Source of the DNA: Streptomyces sp. col6
Lineage (GTDB): Bacteria > Actinomycetota > Actinomycetes > Streptomycetales > Streptomycetaceae
Direction of reading: 5' to 3'
Assembly (NCBI RefSeq): GCF_008042035.1
Contig: NZ_RDBL01000013.1
Span: 205,673 to 251,076 of the forward strand
Length of the DNA stretch: 45,404 nucleotides
Position numbers and translations under genes: made by a program. The notes under the pieces were generated by a model, which worked only from the letters and a program-made list of their open reading frames with translations, was not told where the DNA came from and ran no database searches. Below are positions 8,446 through 18,145 of the stretch, piece by piece; positions within the stretch are counted from its first letter, which is position 1, and each line of letters begins with the position of its first letter.

Positions 8446-8486
8446 CGGACGTTTCGCCACAACCCGCGTGCGGGCTGCGGACCTTG

Positions 8487-8500
8487 CGCTCCCAGCGAAC
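8487..8500 (-). promoter_or_regulatory. ClgR-box match upstream of clpP1
   Basis: The reverse strand reads GTTCGC-TGGGA-GCG. As I recall, this is the GTTCGC-N5-GCG box described for ClgR, the Streptomyces activator of clp and lon genes. A TAGGGT -10 candidate lies at 8539-8544, so the box centre would be about 55-60 bases before transcription initiation, a sensible place for an activator. Confidence 0.6.
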
Positions 8501-8633
8501 AGTCGCGGAAGCGGGATGGCGTTGTTCCACCTGCGCGTTAGGGTCCATGAAGAGGAAGGGTCGGGTAGTCCCGGCCCACCCGGTACGAAGACGCTGAGAC
8601 GGCCGGAGCCGTCAGAGACGAGCAGGTGGATAC

Positions 8634-9251
8634 GTGACGAATCTGATGCCCTACGCCGCCGGAGAGCCGTCCCTCGGTGGAGGCCTCGGTGACCAGGTCT
8701 ACAGCCGGCTGCTCGGCGAGCGCATCATCTTCCTCGGTCAGCAGGTCGACGATGACATCGCCAACAAGATCACCGCGCAGCTGCTTCTCCTCGCCGCGGA
8801 GCCGGAGAAGGACATCTACCTCTACATCAACAGCCCCGGCGGTTCGGTGACGGCCGGCATGGCGGTCTACGACACCATGCAGTACATCCCGAACGACGTC
8901 GTCACCATCGGCATGGGCATGGCGGCCTCGATGGGCCAGTTCCTGCTCACCGGCGGCACCGCCGGCAAGCGCTTCGCGCTCCCGAACACCGACATCCTCA
9001 TGCACCAGGGCTCGGCCGGTATCGGCGGTACGGCCTCGGACATCAAGATCCAGGCCCAGTACCTGCTGCGCACCAAGCAGCGCATGGCGGAGATCACCGC
9101 CCGCCACTCCGGCCAGACCGTGGAGACGATCATCCGCGACGGCGACCGCGACCGCTGGTACACCGCGGAGGAGGCCAAGGACTACGGCCTCATCGACGAG
9201 ATCATCTCGATCGCATCGGGCGTTCCGGGCGGCGGCGGCACCGGCGCCTGA
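8634..9251 (+). CDS. clpP1: ATP-dependent Clp protease proteolytic subunit 1
   Basis: 205-aa serine peptidase that forms heptameric rings with ClpP2 and degrades substrates fed by ClpX or ClpC. The catalytic triad is readable: Ser99 in GMAASMG, His124 in LMHQGS and Asp173 in RDRDRW-type context; the Ser-to-His (25) and His-to-Asp (49) spacing equals that of E. coli ClpP. The oxyanion/substrate strand INSPGGSVTAG is intact. GTG start after a GCAGGTGG ribosome site. clpP2 begins 77 bp downstream with no hairpin between them, so the two form an operon. Confidence 0.98.
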   Translation: MTNLMPYAAGEPSLGGGLGDQVYSRLLGERIIFLGQQVDDDIANKITAQLLLLAAEPEKDIYLYINSPGGSVTAGMAVYDTMQYIPNDVVTIGMGMAASMGQFLLTGGTAGKRFALPNTDILMHQGSAGIGGTASDIKIQAQYLLRTKQRMAEITARHSGQTVETIIRDGDRDRWYTAEEAKDYGLIDEIISIASGVPGGGGTGA

Positions 9252-9328
9252 TCCGGACCCCCGGACAGCGCCCGTACCGCACCGCATCTCTCGTACGCCG
9301 AGACACCCAGCCACAGAACGCCACCAGG

Positions 9329-10012
9329 ATGGTGAACACCCACATGAACAACTTCCCCGGCGCCTCCGCGAGCGGCCTCTACACGGGCCCGCAGGTGGAC
9401 AACCGCTACATCGTGCCGCGCTTCGTGGAGCGCACCTCGCAGGGCGTGCGCGAGTACGACCCGTACGCGAAGCTCTTCGAGGAGCGCGTGATCTTCCTCG
9501 GCGTGCAGATCGACGACGCGTCCGCCAACGACGTCATGGCGCAGCTGCTGTGCCTGGAGTCGATGGACCCGGACCGGGACATCTCCATCTACATCAACAG
9601 CCCCGGCGGCTCGTTCACCGCGCTCACCGCGATCTACGACACGATGCAGTTCGTGAAGCCGGACATCCAGACGGTCTGCATGGGCCAGGCGGCCTCCGCC
9701 GCCGCGGTGCTGCTGGCCGCGGGCACCCCGGGCAAGCGCATGGCGCTCCCGAACGCCCGTGTGCTGATCCACCAGCCGTCCTCGCAGACCGGCCGTGAGC
9801 AGCTCTCCGACCTGGAGATCGCGGCCAACGAGATCCTGCGCATGCGGACCCAGCTGGAGGAGCTGCTCGCCAAGCACTCCACCACGCCGATCGAGAAGAT
9901 CCGCGACGACATCGAGCGCGACAAGATCCTGACCGCCGAGGACTCCCTCGCCTACGGTCTCGTCGACCAGATCGTGTCGACCCGCAAGAGCGCGGCCGGC
10001 GCGCTCGCCTGA
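9329..10012 (+). CDS. clpP2: ATP-dependent Clp protease proteolytic subunit 2
   Basis: 227 aa, partner of ClpP1 in a mixed tetradecamer. The catalytic Ser123 lies in GQAASAA, His148 in LIHQPSS, and the catalytic Asp is at about 198 in ERDKI. It has an N-terminal extension of about 35 residues that is probably a propeptide, as in other actinobacterial ClpP2. Two starts are possible: ATG 9329 (MVNTHMNN), directly behind AGG, and ATG 9344 (MNNFPGAS), with GGTG at better spacing; 9344 may be the true one. It is the second gene of the clpP1-clpP2 operon and is followed by a strong hairpin before clpX. Confidence 0.97.
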   Translation: MVNTHMNNFPGASASGLYTGPQVDNRYIVPRFVERTSQGVREYDPYAKLFEERVIFLGVQIDDASANDVMAQLLCLESMDPDRDISIYINSPGGSFTALTAIYDTMQFVKPDIQTVCMGQAASAAAVLLAAGTPGKRMALPNARVLIHQPSSQTGREQLSDLEIAANEILRMRTQLEELLAKHSTTPIEKIRDDIERDKILTAEDSLAYGLVDQIVSTRKSAAGALA

Positions 10013-10024
10013 CCTGCGCCCGAG

Positions 10025-10078
10025 CCCCTTGGCACGGCGGCGGCACCCGGCTCCGGCCGTGTGAACCGTGCCAAGGGG
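10025..10078 (+). terminator. Hairpin between clpP2 and clpX
   Basis: Perfect 13-bp stem CCCCTTGGCACGG / CCGTGCCAAGGGG enclosing 28 bases that can fold further. It suggests that clpX is at least partly transcribed apart from clpP1-clpP2. The stem could also process or attenuate read-through. Confidence 0.65.
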
Positions 10079-10168
10079 GGCCCGCATGGGGGGCCAGGCA
10101 AGGTACCGTCGGATAGAGGCACAGGAGCCGCTGAACCAGGCGTCTCCCAGGCGAAGGGGAAGCACCTC

Positions 10169-11467
<1,299 letters not shown>

Positions 11468-11493
11468 CGCGGTGCGCTAGCCCGCACACACAC

Positions 11494-11534
11494 GAAGGGG
11501 CGCCCCGCCGGAAAACCGGCCGGGGCGCCCCTTC
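11494..11534. terminator. Bidirectional terminator after clpX
   Basis: An 18-bp stem (GAAGGGGCGCCCCG-CCGG) with one bulged base and an AAAA loop, between the convergent clpX and membrane-protein genes. Confidence 0.85.
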
Positions 11535-11546
11535 GCGTCGCCGCGG

Positions 11547-12542
11547 TCAGATCTTGGTGCGGGACGTGTTGTAGAGCTTGGCGGCGAGGTCGGCGACCTC
11601 GTCGGTGGCCATGCTCTTGCCGGTCATGGCCGCGCCGACGTCGACGGCGAAGACGATGCCGACGGTGCTGTAGTCGGCCCAGATGCAAACGGGCGTGTTG
11701 AGCTCCTTGGGGCCCTTCGCGACTGAACCGTCGGCGTCCTTGTTGATGCTCTTGAGCACCTGGCACTTCATCAGGGCGCCGTCGAAGCCCTTGGGCTCGG
11801 CGGTCTCGGGGGAGCCGACGAGCGAGACCTCGCTGTCGCCGTCGCCCTCGTCCTTGCCCATCTCCTCCTTGGCGCTCGCGAAGGCCGCGTCGACCGCCTT
11901 CGCGGGGTCGTCGACCTCGCCCCACAGACCCTTGAGCATGAGCATCTTCGCCGTGAGCGGGTTCTTCTCCATGTCCCCGCTGGTGTAGCCGGCGCTCGCC
12001 TCGGTGGGCGACTTCATGCCCATCGCCTCGGCCTCGGTCTTGTCCTTGCCCGTCAGCGGCCCGGTCTTGTTGTCGGAGGAGTCGTTGCTCTTCTTGTACT
12101 CGCCGACTGCGTCCGGCGGCGTCAGCTTGTAGCCCTTGGTGGAGGACGCGACGGAGCCGCTGCCGCCGTCCGACGTCAGGAAGTACACCCCGCCGCCGAT
12201 GACCGCCAGGGCCACTATGACCGCGCCCACGATCAGCCCCGTCTTCTTCTTCGCGGGGGCCGGCGGGGGGAAGCCCGGCTGCTGGCCGTACGCCTGCTGG
12301 CCGCCGTACGGAGGAGTGGGCGGCTGCTGGCCGTACGGGCCCGGCTGCTGGGCCGGCGGGTAGCCGTAACCGGGCTGCGGCTGCTGCTGGGGCGGGACGC
12401 CCTGGGGGGCCTGCTGCGGGTAGCCGTAGCCGGGCTGGCCCTGCGGCGGCTGACCGCCGTACGGGCCCGGCTGCTGGCCGTACGGTCCGGGCTGGCCCTG
12501 CGGCGGCTGGCCACCGTACGGACCCGGCTGGTTGTAGCTCAT
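11547..12542 (-). CDS. Secreted/membrane protein with Pro-Gly-Gln repeat tail, unknown function
   Basis: 331 aa. Residues 1 to about 105 are a low-complexity cytoplasmic tail built of GPYG, PPQGQPG and QPGYGYP repeats. One membrane helix follows (TGLIVGAVIVALAVIGGGVYFL, flanked by KKK), so the topology is N-in/C-out. The extracellular domain of about 200 residues starts with a Gly/Ser linker and contains paired Cys near the end (MKCQV ... PVCIW). Start is the ATG of MSYNQPGPYGG, with AGGGGAC upstream; the frame stays open further upstream, but that has no support. Tail-plus-helix-plus-domain proteins like this are common in Streptomyces and usually unassigned. It shares a 139-bp divergent region with valS. 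Confidence 0.85.
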   Translation of the reverse strand: MSYNQPGPYGGQPPQGQPGPYGQQPGPYGGQPPQGQPGYGYPQQAPQGVPPQQQPQPGYGYPPAQQPGPYGQQPPTPPYGGQQAYGQQPGFPPPAPAKKKTGLIVGAVIVALAVIGGGVYFLTSDGGSGSVASSTKGYKLTPPDAVGEYKKSNDSSDNKTGPLTGKDKTEAEAMGMKSPTEASAGYTSGDMEKNPLTAKMLMLKGLWGEVDDPAKAVDAAFASAKEEMGKDEGDGDSEVSLVGSPETAEPKGFDGALMKCQVLKSINKDADGSVAKGPKELNTPVCIWADYSTVGIVFAVDVGAAMTGKSMATDEVADLAAKLYNTSRTKI

Positions 12543-12669
12543 CTGCGGTGTCCCCTGTTCGTGATACTTACGCGTTGCGAACATCCTGACGGAAGCCCCG
12601 CGCGCGCGGACCACCGGGAGGCACACCGTTACGGAACAAACCGGTTTCGGGGCACTCCTGTAACGGCTC

Positions 12670-12675
12670 TAAACT
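12670..12675 (+). promoter_or_regulatory. -10 box TAAACT of a probable leaderless valS promoter
   Basis: TAAACT ends 6 bases before the GTG start of valS, and no Shine-Dalgarno is present. Initiation at the start codon would leave no room for a T-box leader. Confidence 0.55.
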
Positions 12676-12681
12676 GTCCGC

Positions 12682-15330
12682 GTGACCGAGAACCCAGCGC
12701 AGCAGCCAGCCAGCAACCCCGAACTGCCGACCCAGTACACGCCGGCCGAGGTAGAGGGGAAGCTGTACGAGCGCTGGGTAGAACGCGGGTACTTCGAGGC
12801 GGACGCGAAGAGTGAGAAGCCGCCGTTCACCATCGTCATCCCGCCGCCCAACGTCACCGGAGCCCTGCACCTGGGCCATGCCTTCCAGGTCACGCTCATG
12901 GACGCCCTCACGCGCCGCAAGCGCATGCAGGGCTACGAGACGCTGTGGCTGCCCGGCATGGACCACGCCGGCATCGCCACGCAGAACAAGGTCGAGCAGC
13001 AGCTCGCCGAGGAGGGCAAGTCCCGGCACGACATCGGCCGTGAGGCCTTCGTCGCCAAGACCTGGCAGTGGAAGGAGGAGTACGGCGGCCGGATCCTCGG
13101 CCAGCTGCGACGCCTCGGTGCCGGTCTGGACTGGTCGCGCGAGCGCTTCACCATGGACGAGGGCCTGTCCGAGGCCGTCCAGACGATCTTCAAGAACCTC
13201 TACGACGACGGGCTGATCTACCGCGCCGAACGCATCATCAACTGGTGCCCGCGCTGTCTGACCGCGATCTCCGACATCGAGGTCGACTACCAGGACGACG
13301 ACGGCGAGCTGGTCTCGCTGAAGTACGGCGAGGGCGACGAGACCGTCGTCGTCGCCACCACCCGCGTCGAGACGATGCTCGGTGACACGGCCGTCGCCGT
13401 CCACCCCGACGACGCGCGCTACGCCCACCTCATCGGCAAGCGGATCAAGCTGCCGCTGACCGACCGGACCATCCCGGTCGTCGCCGACGCCCACGTCGAC
13501 CCGGAGTTCGGCACCGGCGCGGTCAAGGTCACCCCGGCCCACGACCCGAACGACTTCGCCATCGGGCAGCGGCACGGGCTCGAAATGCTCACGATCATGG
13601 ACGAGCGGGCCATCATCACCGTTCCCGGCCCATTCCAGGGACTCGACCGCTTCGAGGCCCGGTCCGCCATCGTCGAGGCCATGCGTGACCAGGGACGCGT
13701 CGTCTCCGAGAAGCGCCCGTACACGCACGCCGTCGGCCACTGCTCACGCTGCAAGACGACCGTCGAGCCGCGGCTCTCCCTCCAGTGGTGGGTCAAGGTC
13801 GAGACGCTCGCCAAGTCCGCCGGCGACGCGGTCCGCGACGGCCGTGTCGCGCTCCACCCCAAGGAGATGGAGAAGCGGTACTTCGACTGGGTCGACAACC
13901 TCAACGACTGGTGCATCTCGCGCCAGTTGTGGTGGGGACACCGCATCCCGGTCTGGTACGGCCCCGAGGGCCAGGTCGTCTGCGTCGGTCCCGGCGAGGA
14001 GCCCCCGAGCGGCGAGGGCTGGACCCAGGACGAGGACGTCCTCGACACCTGGTTCTCGTCCGGCCTGTGGCCCTTCTCCACGCTGGGCTGGCCGGAGGAG
14101 ACGCCGGACCTGGCGAAGTTCTATCCGACCGACGTCCTGCTCACCGGCCACGACATCATCTTCTTCTGGGTCGTCCGGATGATGATGTTCGGCCTGTACG
14201 CCATGGACGGGGAGGTCCCGTTCAGGACGGTCGCGCTGACCGGCCTGGTGCGCGACGAGTTCGGCAAGAAGATGTCGAAGTCCAACCCCAACGCGGTCGA
14301 CCCGATCGACTGGATGGACGCGTACGGCTCCGACGCCGTCCGCTTCACGCTGGCCAACGGTGCCAACCCGGGCGCGGATGTCCCGATCGGCGAGGACTGG
14401 GTCAAGGCGTCCCGCAACTTCGCCAACAAGATCTGGAACGCGACCCGCTTCGCGCTCATGAACGGCGCCACGGTCCAGGGCGAACTGCCGTCCGCCGAAG
14501 AGATGTCGGCGGCCGACCGGTGGATCCTCTCGCGCCTCAACAAGGTCGTCGCCCAGGCCGACGCGTACTACGACGACTACCAGTTCGCCAAGCTGGCCGA
14601 CGTCCTCTACCACTTCGCGTGGGACGAGGTCTTCGACTGGTACGTCGAGCTGTCGAAGACGACGTTCTTCGCGGGCGGCGACGGGGCCAGGGTCTCCGCG
14701 CGGGTCCTCGGCGAGGTCCTGGACAAGCTGCTGCGCCTCCTGCACCCGATCGTCCCCTTCGTCACCGAGACCCTGTGGACCGCCCTCACCGGCCGCGAGT
14801 CGATCGTCATCGCGGACTGGCCGAAGGCTGCGGTCGTTCCTGGCGCCGACGCGCCGGGCGGCTTCCGCGACGACGCCGCCGAGCGGGAGATCGAGCTCGT
14901 CCAGCAGGTCGTCACCGAGGTCCGCCGCTTCCGCTCCGACCAGGGCCTCCAGCCCGGCCAGAAGGTCCCGGCCGAGCTGACCCTGACCGGGACCCCGCTC
15001 GCCCCGCACGAGACGGCCATGCGGCAGCTGCTCCGGCTCCAGCCGGCCGGTGACGGCTTCCACGCCACCGCCTCGCTGCCCGTCGCCGGGGCGACCGTCG
15101 CGCTGGACCTGTCCGGCACGATCGACGTGGCGGCCGAGCGCAAGCGCCTCACGAAGGACCTGGAGGCCGCGCGGAAGGAGAAGGCGCAGGCGACCGGCAA
15201 GCTCGGCAACGAGGCGTTCCTGGCGAAGGCCCCGGACAACGTGGTCGACAAGATCCGCGGCCGGCTCGCGAAGGCCGAGGCCGACATCGAGCGGATCAGC
15301 GGCCAGCTGGCCGCCCTGCCGCAGGCCTGA
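12682..15330 (+). CDS. valS: Valyl-tRNA synthetase
   Basis: 882-aa class Ia synthetase that charges tRNA-Val. The ATP site has the HIGH-type motif HLGH starting at residue 63 (NVTGALHLGHAF) and KMSKS at 530-534. The CP1 editing domain lies between, with the TTRVETMLGDTAV and GTGAVKVTPAHDPND blocks that clear mischarged threonine. The anticodon-binding helical domain and the C-terminal coiled-coil arm (about 810-882, KRLTKDLEAARKEKAQ) are complete. The start GTG (VTENPAQQ) is preceded by a -10 box rather than a ribosome site. It is followed by a terminator and folC, the same neighbour as in mycobacteria. Confidence 0.98.
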   Translation: MTENPAQQPASNPELPTQYTPAEVEGKLYERWVERGYFEADAKSEKPPFTIVIPPPNVTGALHLGHAFQVTLMDALTRRKRMQGYETLWLPGMDHAGIATQNKVEQQLAEEGKSRHDIGREAFVAKTWQWKEEYGGRILGQLRRLGAGLDWSRERFTMDEGLSEAVQTIFKNLYDDGLIYRAERIINWCPRCLTAISDIEVDYQDDDGELVSLKYGEGDETVVVATTRVETMLGDTAVAVHPDDARYAHLIGKRIKLPLTDRTIPVVADAHVDPEFGTGAVKVTPAHDPNDFAIGQRHGLEMLTIMDERAIITVPGPFQGLDRFEARSAIVEAMRDQGRVVSEKRPYTHAVGHCSRCKTTVEPRLSLQWWVKVETLAKSAGDAVRDGRVALHPKEMEKRYFDWVDNLNDWCISRQLWWGHRIPVWYGPEGQVVCVGPGEEPPSGEGWTQDEDVLDTWFSSGLWPFSTLGWPEETPDLAKFYPTDVLLTGHDIIFFWVVRMMMFGLYAMDGEVPFRTVALTGLVRDEFGKKMSKSNPNAVDPIDWMDAYGSDAVRFTLANGANPGADVPIGEDWVKASRNFANKIWNATRFALMNGATVQGELPSAEEMSAADRWILSRLNKVVAQADAYYDDYQFAKLADVLYHFAWDEVFDWYVELSKTTFFAGGDGARVSARVLGEVLDKLLRLLHPIVPFVTETLWTALTGRESIVIADWPKAAVVPGADAPGGFRDDAAEREIELVQQVVTEVRRFRSDQGLQPGQKVPAELTLTGTPLAPHETAMRQLLRLQPAGDGFHATASLPVAGATVALDLSGTIDVAAERKRLTKDLEAARKEKAQATGKLGNEAFLAKAPDNVVDKIRGRLAKAEADIERISGQLAALPQA

Positions 15331-15340
15331 GACGACGCCC

Positions 15341-15380
15341 GGAGCCCCCGCACCCCTCACCCGAGGGGCGCGGGGGCTCC
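15341..15380 (+). terminator. valS terminator
   Basis: An 18-bp stem (GGAGCCCCCGC plus CCCCTC) with one mismatch and an ACCC loop, 11 bases after the valS stop. Confidence 0.85.
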
Positions 15381-15427
15381 CGCGTGTCCGCCCCCGGGCG
15401 GCTGCGCGCGATGTCCGTGGCCATCCG

Positions 15428-15433
15428 TAGACT
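15428..15433 (+). promoter_or_regulatory. -10 box TAGACT of a probable leaderless folC promoter
   Basis: TAGACT is followed by 7 bases and then the GTG at 15441. There is no Shine-Dalgarno between the valS terminator and the start. Confidence 0.55.
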
Positions 15434-15440
15434 GGGGCCC

Positions 15441-16961
15441 GTGAGTGAGCCCCGCCCCGACCGGCCCGACGCGTCCGATCCCGACGAGACCTTCGAGGAG
15501 ATCGTCGACGAAGCGACCCAGCGCGACCCCGACCTGGCGGTGATCGAGGCCGGGAGCCGCACGCTGCGCGCCGCCTCGGGGCCGCCCCGCGCCGAGGAGC
15601 TGCCCGCCCGCCCCGCCGACCCCGAGGTGGACAAGGCGCTGCGCGCGGTCGAGCAGGAGCTCGCCGGCCGCTGGGGCGAGACCAAGCTGGAGCCGTCCGT
15701 CACGCGCATCGCCGCCCTGATGGACGTGCTCGGCGAGCCGCAGCGCGCGTACCCCTCGATCCACATCACCGGCACCAACGGCAAGACGAGCACAGCCCGC
15801 ATGATCGAGGCCCTGCTCGGCGCCTTCGACCTGCGCACCGGCCGCTACACCTCGCCGCACGTCCAGTCGATCACCGAGCGGATCAGCCTGGACGGCGCCC
15901 CGGTGGACGCCGAGCGGTTCATCTCCACGTACGAGGACATCAAGCCGTACGTCGAGATGGTCGACGCCCAGCAGCCCTACCGGCTGTCCTTCTTCGAGGT
16001 GCTCACGGGCATGGCGTACGCGGCCTTCGCCGACGCGCCGGTCGATGTCGCCGTCGTCGAGGTCGGCATGGGCGGCACCTGGGACGCGACCAACGTCATC
16101 GACGCCTCGGTCGCCGTCGTCACCCCCATCTCGCTGGACCACACCGACCGCCTGGGCAACACGCCGGGCGAGATCGCGACCGAGAAGTCCGGGATCATCA
16201 AGCAGGGGGCCACGGTCATCCTGGCCCAGCAGCCCGTCGACGCCGCCCAGGTCATGCTGAAGAAGGCCGTCGAGGTCGACGCGACCGTGGCCCGCGAGGG
16301 CATGGAGTTCGGCGTGGTCTCCCGGGAGATCGCGGTCGGCGGCCAGCTGCTGACCCTGCGGGGCCTCGGCGGCGAGTACGACAACATCTTCCTTCCGCTG
16401 TACGGCGCCCACCAGGCGCACAACGCGGTGGTGGCGCTCTGCGCGGTCGAGGCGTTCTTCGGCATCGGCGCCGAGCAGCCCCGCACGCTGGACGCGGACA
16501 TCGTGCGCGCCGCGTTCGCCTCGGTGATCTCGCCCGGCCGCCTCGAAGTCGTCCGGTCCAGCCCGACCGTCGTCCTGGACGCCGCGCACAACCCGGCCGG
16601 CGCCCGCGCCACCGCCGAGGGCCTGTCCGAGGCGTTCGGCTTCTCCCGGCTGATCGGCGTGGTCGGCGCCAGCGGCGACAAGGACGTGCGAGGGCTCCTG
16701 GAGGCCTTCGAGCCGATCTTCGCCGAGGTCGTCGTCACACAGAACTCCACCGAGCGCGCCATGGACGCCGACGCCCTCGCGGCCGTCGCCGTCGAGGTCT
16801 TCGGCCACGACCGGGTGCAGGTCGAACCCCGGCTCGACGACGCGCTGGAGGCGGCGATCACCCTCGCCGAGGAAGAGGACGAGTACGCGGGAGCCGGAGT
16901 CCTGGTGACCGGTTCCGTGATCACGGTCGGCGAGGCCCGGCTGCTCCTGGGAAGGCGCTGA
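15441..16961 (+). CDS. folC: Folylpolyglutamate synthase / dihydrofolate synthase
   Basis: 506-aa Mur-ligase-family enzyme that adds glutamate to dihydropteroate and/or folates in the cytosol. The P-loop is GTNGKTS (111-117). The Mur-ligase signature VEVGMGGTWDATNV, the conserved SLDHTDRLG block with its metal ligand, and LDAAHNPAGA in the C-terminal domain are present. An acidic N-terminal extension of about 65 residues (EEIVDEATQRDPDLAVIEAG) precedes the catalytic core and is typical of streptomycete FolC. GTG 15441 is chosen because of the -10 box directly before it; the frame is open a further 57 bases upstream, through the terminator. The DUF4233 gene begins 3 bp after its stop, so they are co-transcribed. 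Confidence 0.95.
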   Translation: MSEPRPDRPDASDPDETFEEIVDEATQRDPDLAVIEAGSRTLRAASGPPRAEELPARPADPEVDKALRAVEQELAGRWGETKLEPSVTRIAALMDVLGEPQRAYPSIHITGTNGKTSTARMIEALLGAFDLRTGRYTSPHVQSITERISLDGAPVDAERFISTYEDIKPYVEMVDAQQPYRLSFFEVLTGMAYAAFADAPVDVAVVEVGMGGTWDATNVIDASVAVVTPISLDHTDRLGNTPGEIATEKSGIIKQGATVILAQQPVDAAQVMLKKAVEVDATVAREGMEFGVVSREIAVGGQLLTLRGLGGEYDNIFLPLYGAHQAHNAVVALCAVEAFFGIGAEQPRTLDADIVRAAFASVISPGRLEVVRSSPTVVLDAAHNPAGARATAEGLSEAFGFSRLIGVVGASGDKDVRGLLEAFEPIFAEVVVTQNSTERAMDADALAAVAVEVFGHDRVQVEPRLDDALEAAITLAEEEDEYAGAGVLVTGSVITVGEARLLLGRR

Positions 16962-16964
16962 CCC

Positions 16965-17321
16965 ATGCGCACGCTCTGTGCATCCACGCTGATCGGCGAG
17001 TTCTTCGTGATCGGGTTCGCCGGACTCGTCGCGATGAAGTCGGACGACCTGTCGAACGCCACGGTCTGGACGGTGTGCGGCATCGGCATGCTGTTCTCCG
17101 TGCTGCTCTGCGGCATGATCACCCGGCCCGGCGGGATCCAGCTCGGCTGGGCCCTCCAGGTCGCGCTGGTCGCGAGCGGCTTCGTGATCCCGGTCATGTT
17201 CATCCTGGGCGTGGCCTTCGGCGCGCTGTGGTGGGCCTCGGTGCACTACGGACGCCGGATCGACGAGGTGAAGGCCCGCTGGGCGGCCCAGGCCGAGGCG
17301 GAATCGCCCGCCGCCGGCTGA
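16965..17321 (+). CDS. DUF4233 membrane protein
   Basis: 118 aa with four hydrophobic helices (about residues 8-24, 34-53, 60-75 and 78-95) and a charged cytosolic tail. It matches the DUF4233 family that sits between folC and ndk across actinobacteria. The start ATG lies 3 bp after the folC stop. The function is unknown; its fixed place next to folC hints at, but does not show, a link with folate or nucleotide metabolism. Confidence 0.9.
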   Translation: MRTLCASTLIGEFFVIGFAGLVAMKSDDLSNATVWTVCGIGMLFSVLLCGMITRPGGIQLGWALQVALVASGFVIPVMFILGVAFGALWWASVHYGRRIDEVKARWAAQAEAESPAAG

Positions 17322-17394
17322 GCGGCGCCGCCCCGGCGCGCCCGCCCGCGCCCACCGCGGCAAACCCGGCGGCGGGCCCGTCGCCGGGCCCCTG

Positions 17395-17400
17395 TAATGT
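17395..17400 (+). promoter_or_regulatory. Candidate ndk -10 box TAATGT
   Basis: TAATGT lies 37 bases before the ndk ATG in an otherwise very GC-rich gap, downstream of a GGGCCC-GTCGCC-GGGCCC hairpin. No good -35 is seen. Confidence 0.35.
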
Positions 17401-17437
17401 CGCCTCACCGCACCCGTATGCCTGCAAGGAGCCGCAC

Positions 17438-17851
17438 ATGACCCAGCGCACCCTCGTTCTTCTCAAGCCCGACGCCGTACGCCGCGGACTGGTCGGCGAG
17501 ATCGTCGGCCGCATCGAGCGCAAGGCCGGCTGGAAGATCACGGCGCTGGAGCTGCGTACCCTGGACCGCGCCACGCTGGAGCAGCACTACGCCGAGCACG
17601 TGGGCCGCCCGTTCTACGAGCCGCTGGTCGAGTTCATGCAGTCGGGTCCGGTCGTCGCCCTGGTGGCCGAGGGCGAGCGGATCATCGAGGGCGTCCGCGC
17701 CCTGGCAGGACCCACCGACCCGATCGCCGCCGCGCCCGGCTCGATCCGCGGTGACTTCGGCACGATCACCCGGGAGAACCTCATCCACGCCTCGGACTCC
17801 GAGGAGTCCGCGGAGCGGGAAATGAAGCTGTTCTTCCCGGGCCTCTCCTGA
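17438..17851 (+). CDS. ndk: Nucleoside diphosphate kinase
   Basis: 137-aa cytosolic enzyme that moves the gamma-phosphate of ATP onto other nucleoside diphosphates. The phosphorylated histidine is His117 in the signature NLIHASDSEESA. The N-terminal TLVLLKPDAVRRGLVGEI and the full length match the family exactly. AAGGA sits 7 bases before the ATG, which fixes the start. The gene lies between the folC pair and mreB and ends at a perfect hairpin. Confidence 0.98.
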   Translation: MTQRTLVLLKPDAVRRGLVGEIVGRIERKAGWKITALELRTLDRATLEQHYAEHVGRPFYEPLVEFMQSGPVVALVAEGERIIEGVRALAGPTDPIAAAPGSIRGDFGTITRENLIHASDSEESAEREMKLFFPGLS

Positions 17852-17883
17852 ACCGCACTCAGCCGAACAGCGCTCATGACCTG

Positions 17884-17909
17884 GGGCGACCGAATTAATT
17901 CGGTCGCCC
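17884..17909 (+). terminator. ndk terminator
   Basis: Perfect 26-base palindrome with arms GGGCGACCGAATT. It has an unusually A+T-rich centre (GAATTAATTC) for this genome and a short T pair after it. Confidence 0.8.
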
Positions 17910-18145
17910 TTCGGCATAGGGTGTCCGATCGCGGGAACGCATCCCCCCGACGTAACGTCACCATGAGTGGAACGGCCACCCGTTCTGCCCAGCAAGGCGG
18001 CGTACCCTCGCGCTGTGTCGGTGCATCCGGCACTACGATGGAACCTTCCACGCCCGCAGCGCCCACTCTCGCCTACCAAAACAAGCCATCCACGCTTTTG
18101 CTTGGGAAGGCCCGACGCATCCTCATGGGGAACAAGGGGAACTCA

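Noticed and set aside
6580..8460. 626-codon open frame on the minus strand across tRNA-Pro and tig
   Set aside because: It runs through a tRNA gene and mirrors the tig codons; not a protein-like sequence.
12543..12681. Possible T-box or riboswitch before valS
   Set aside because: No T-box sequence or specifier stem is seen, and the -10 box 6 bases before the GTG leaves no leader.
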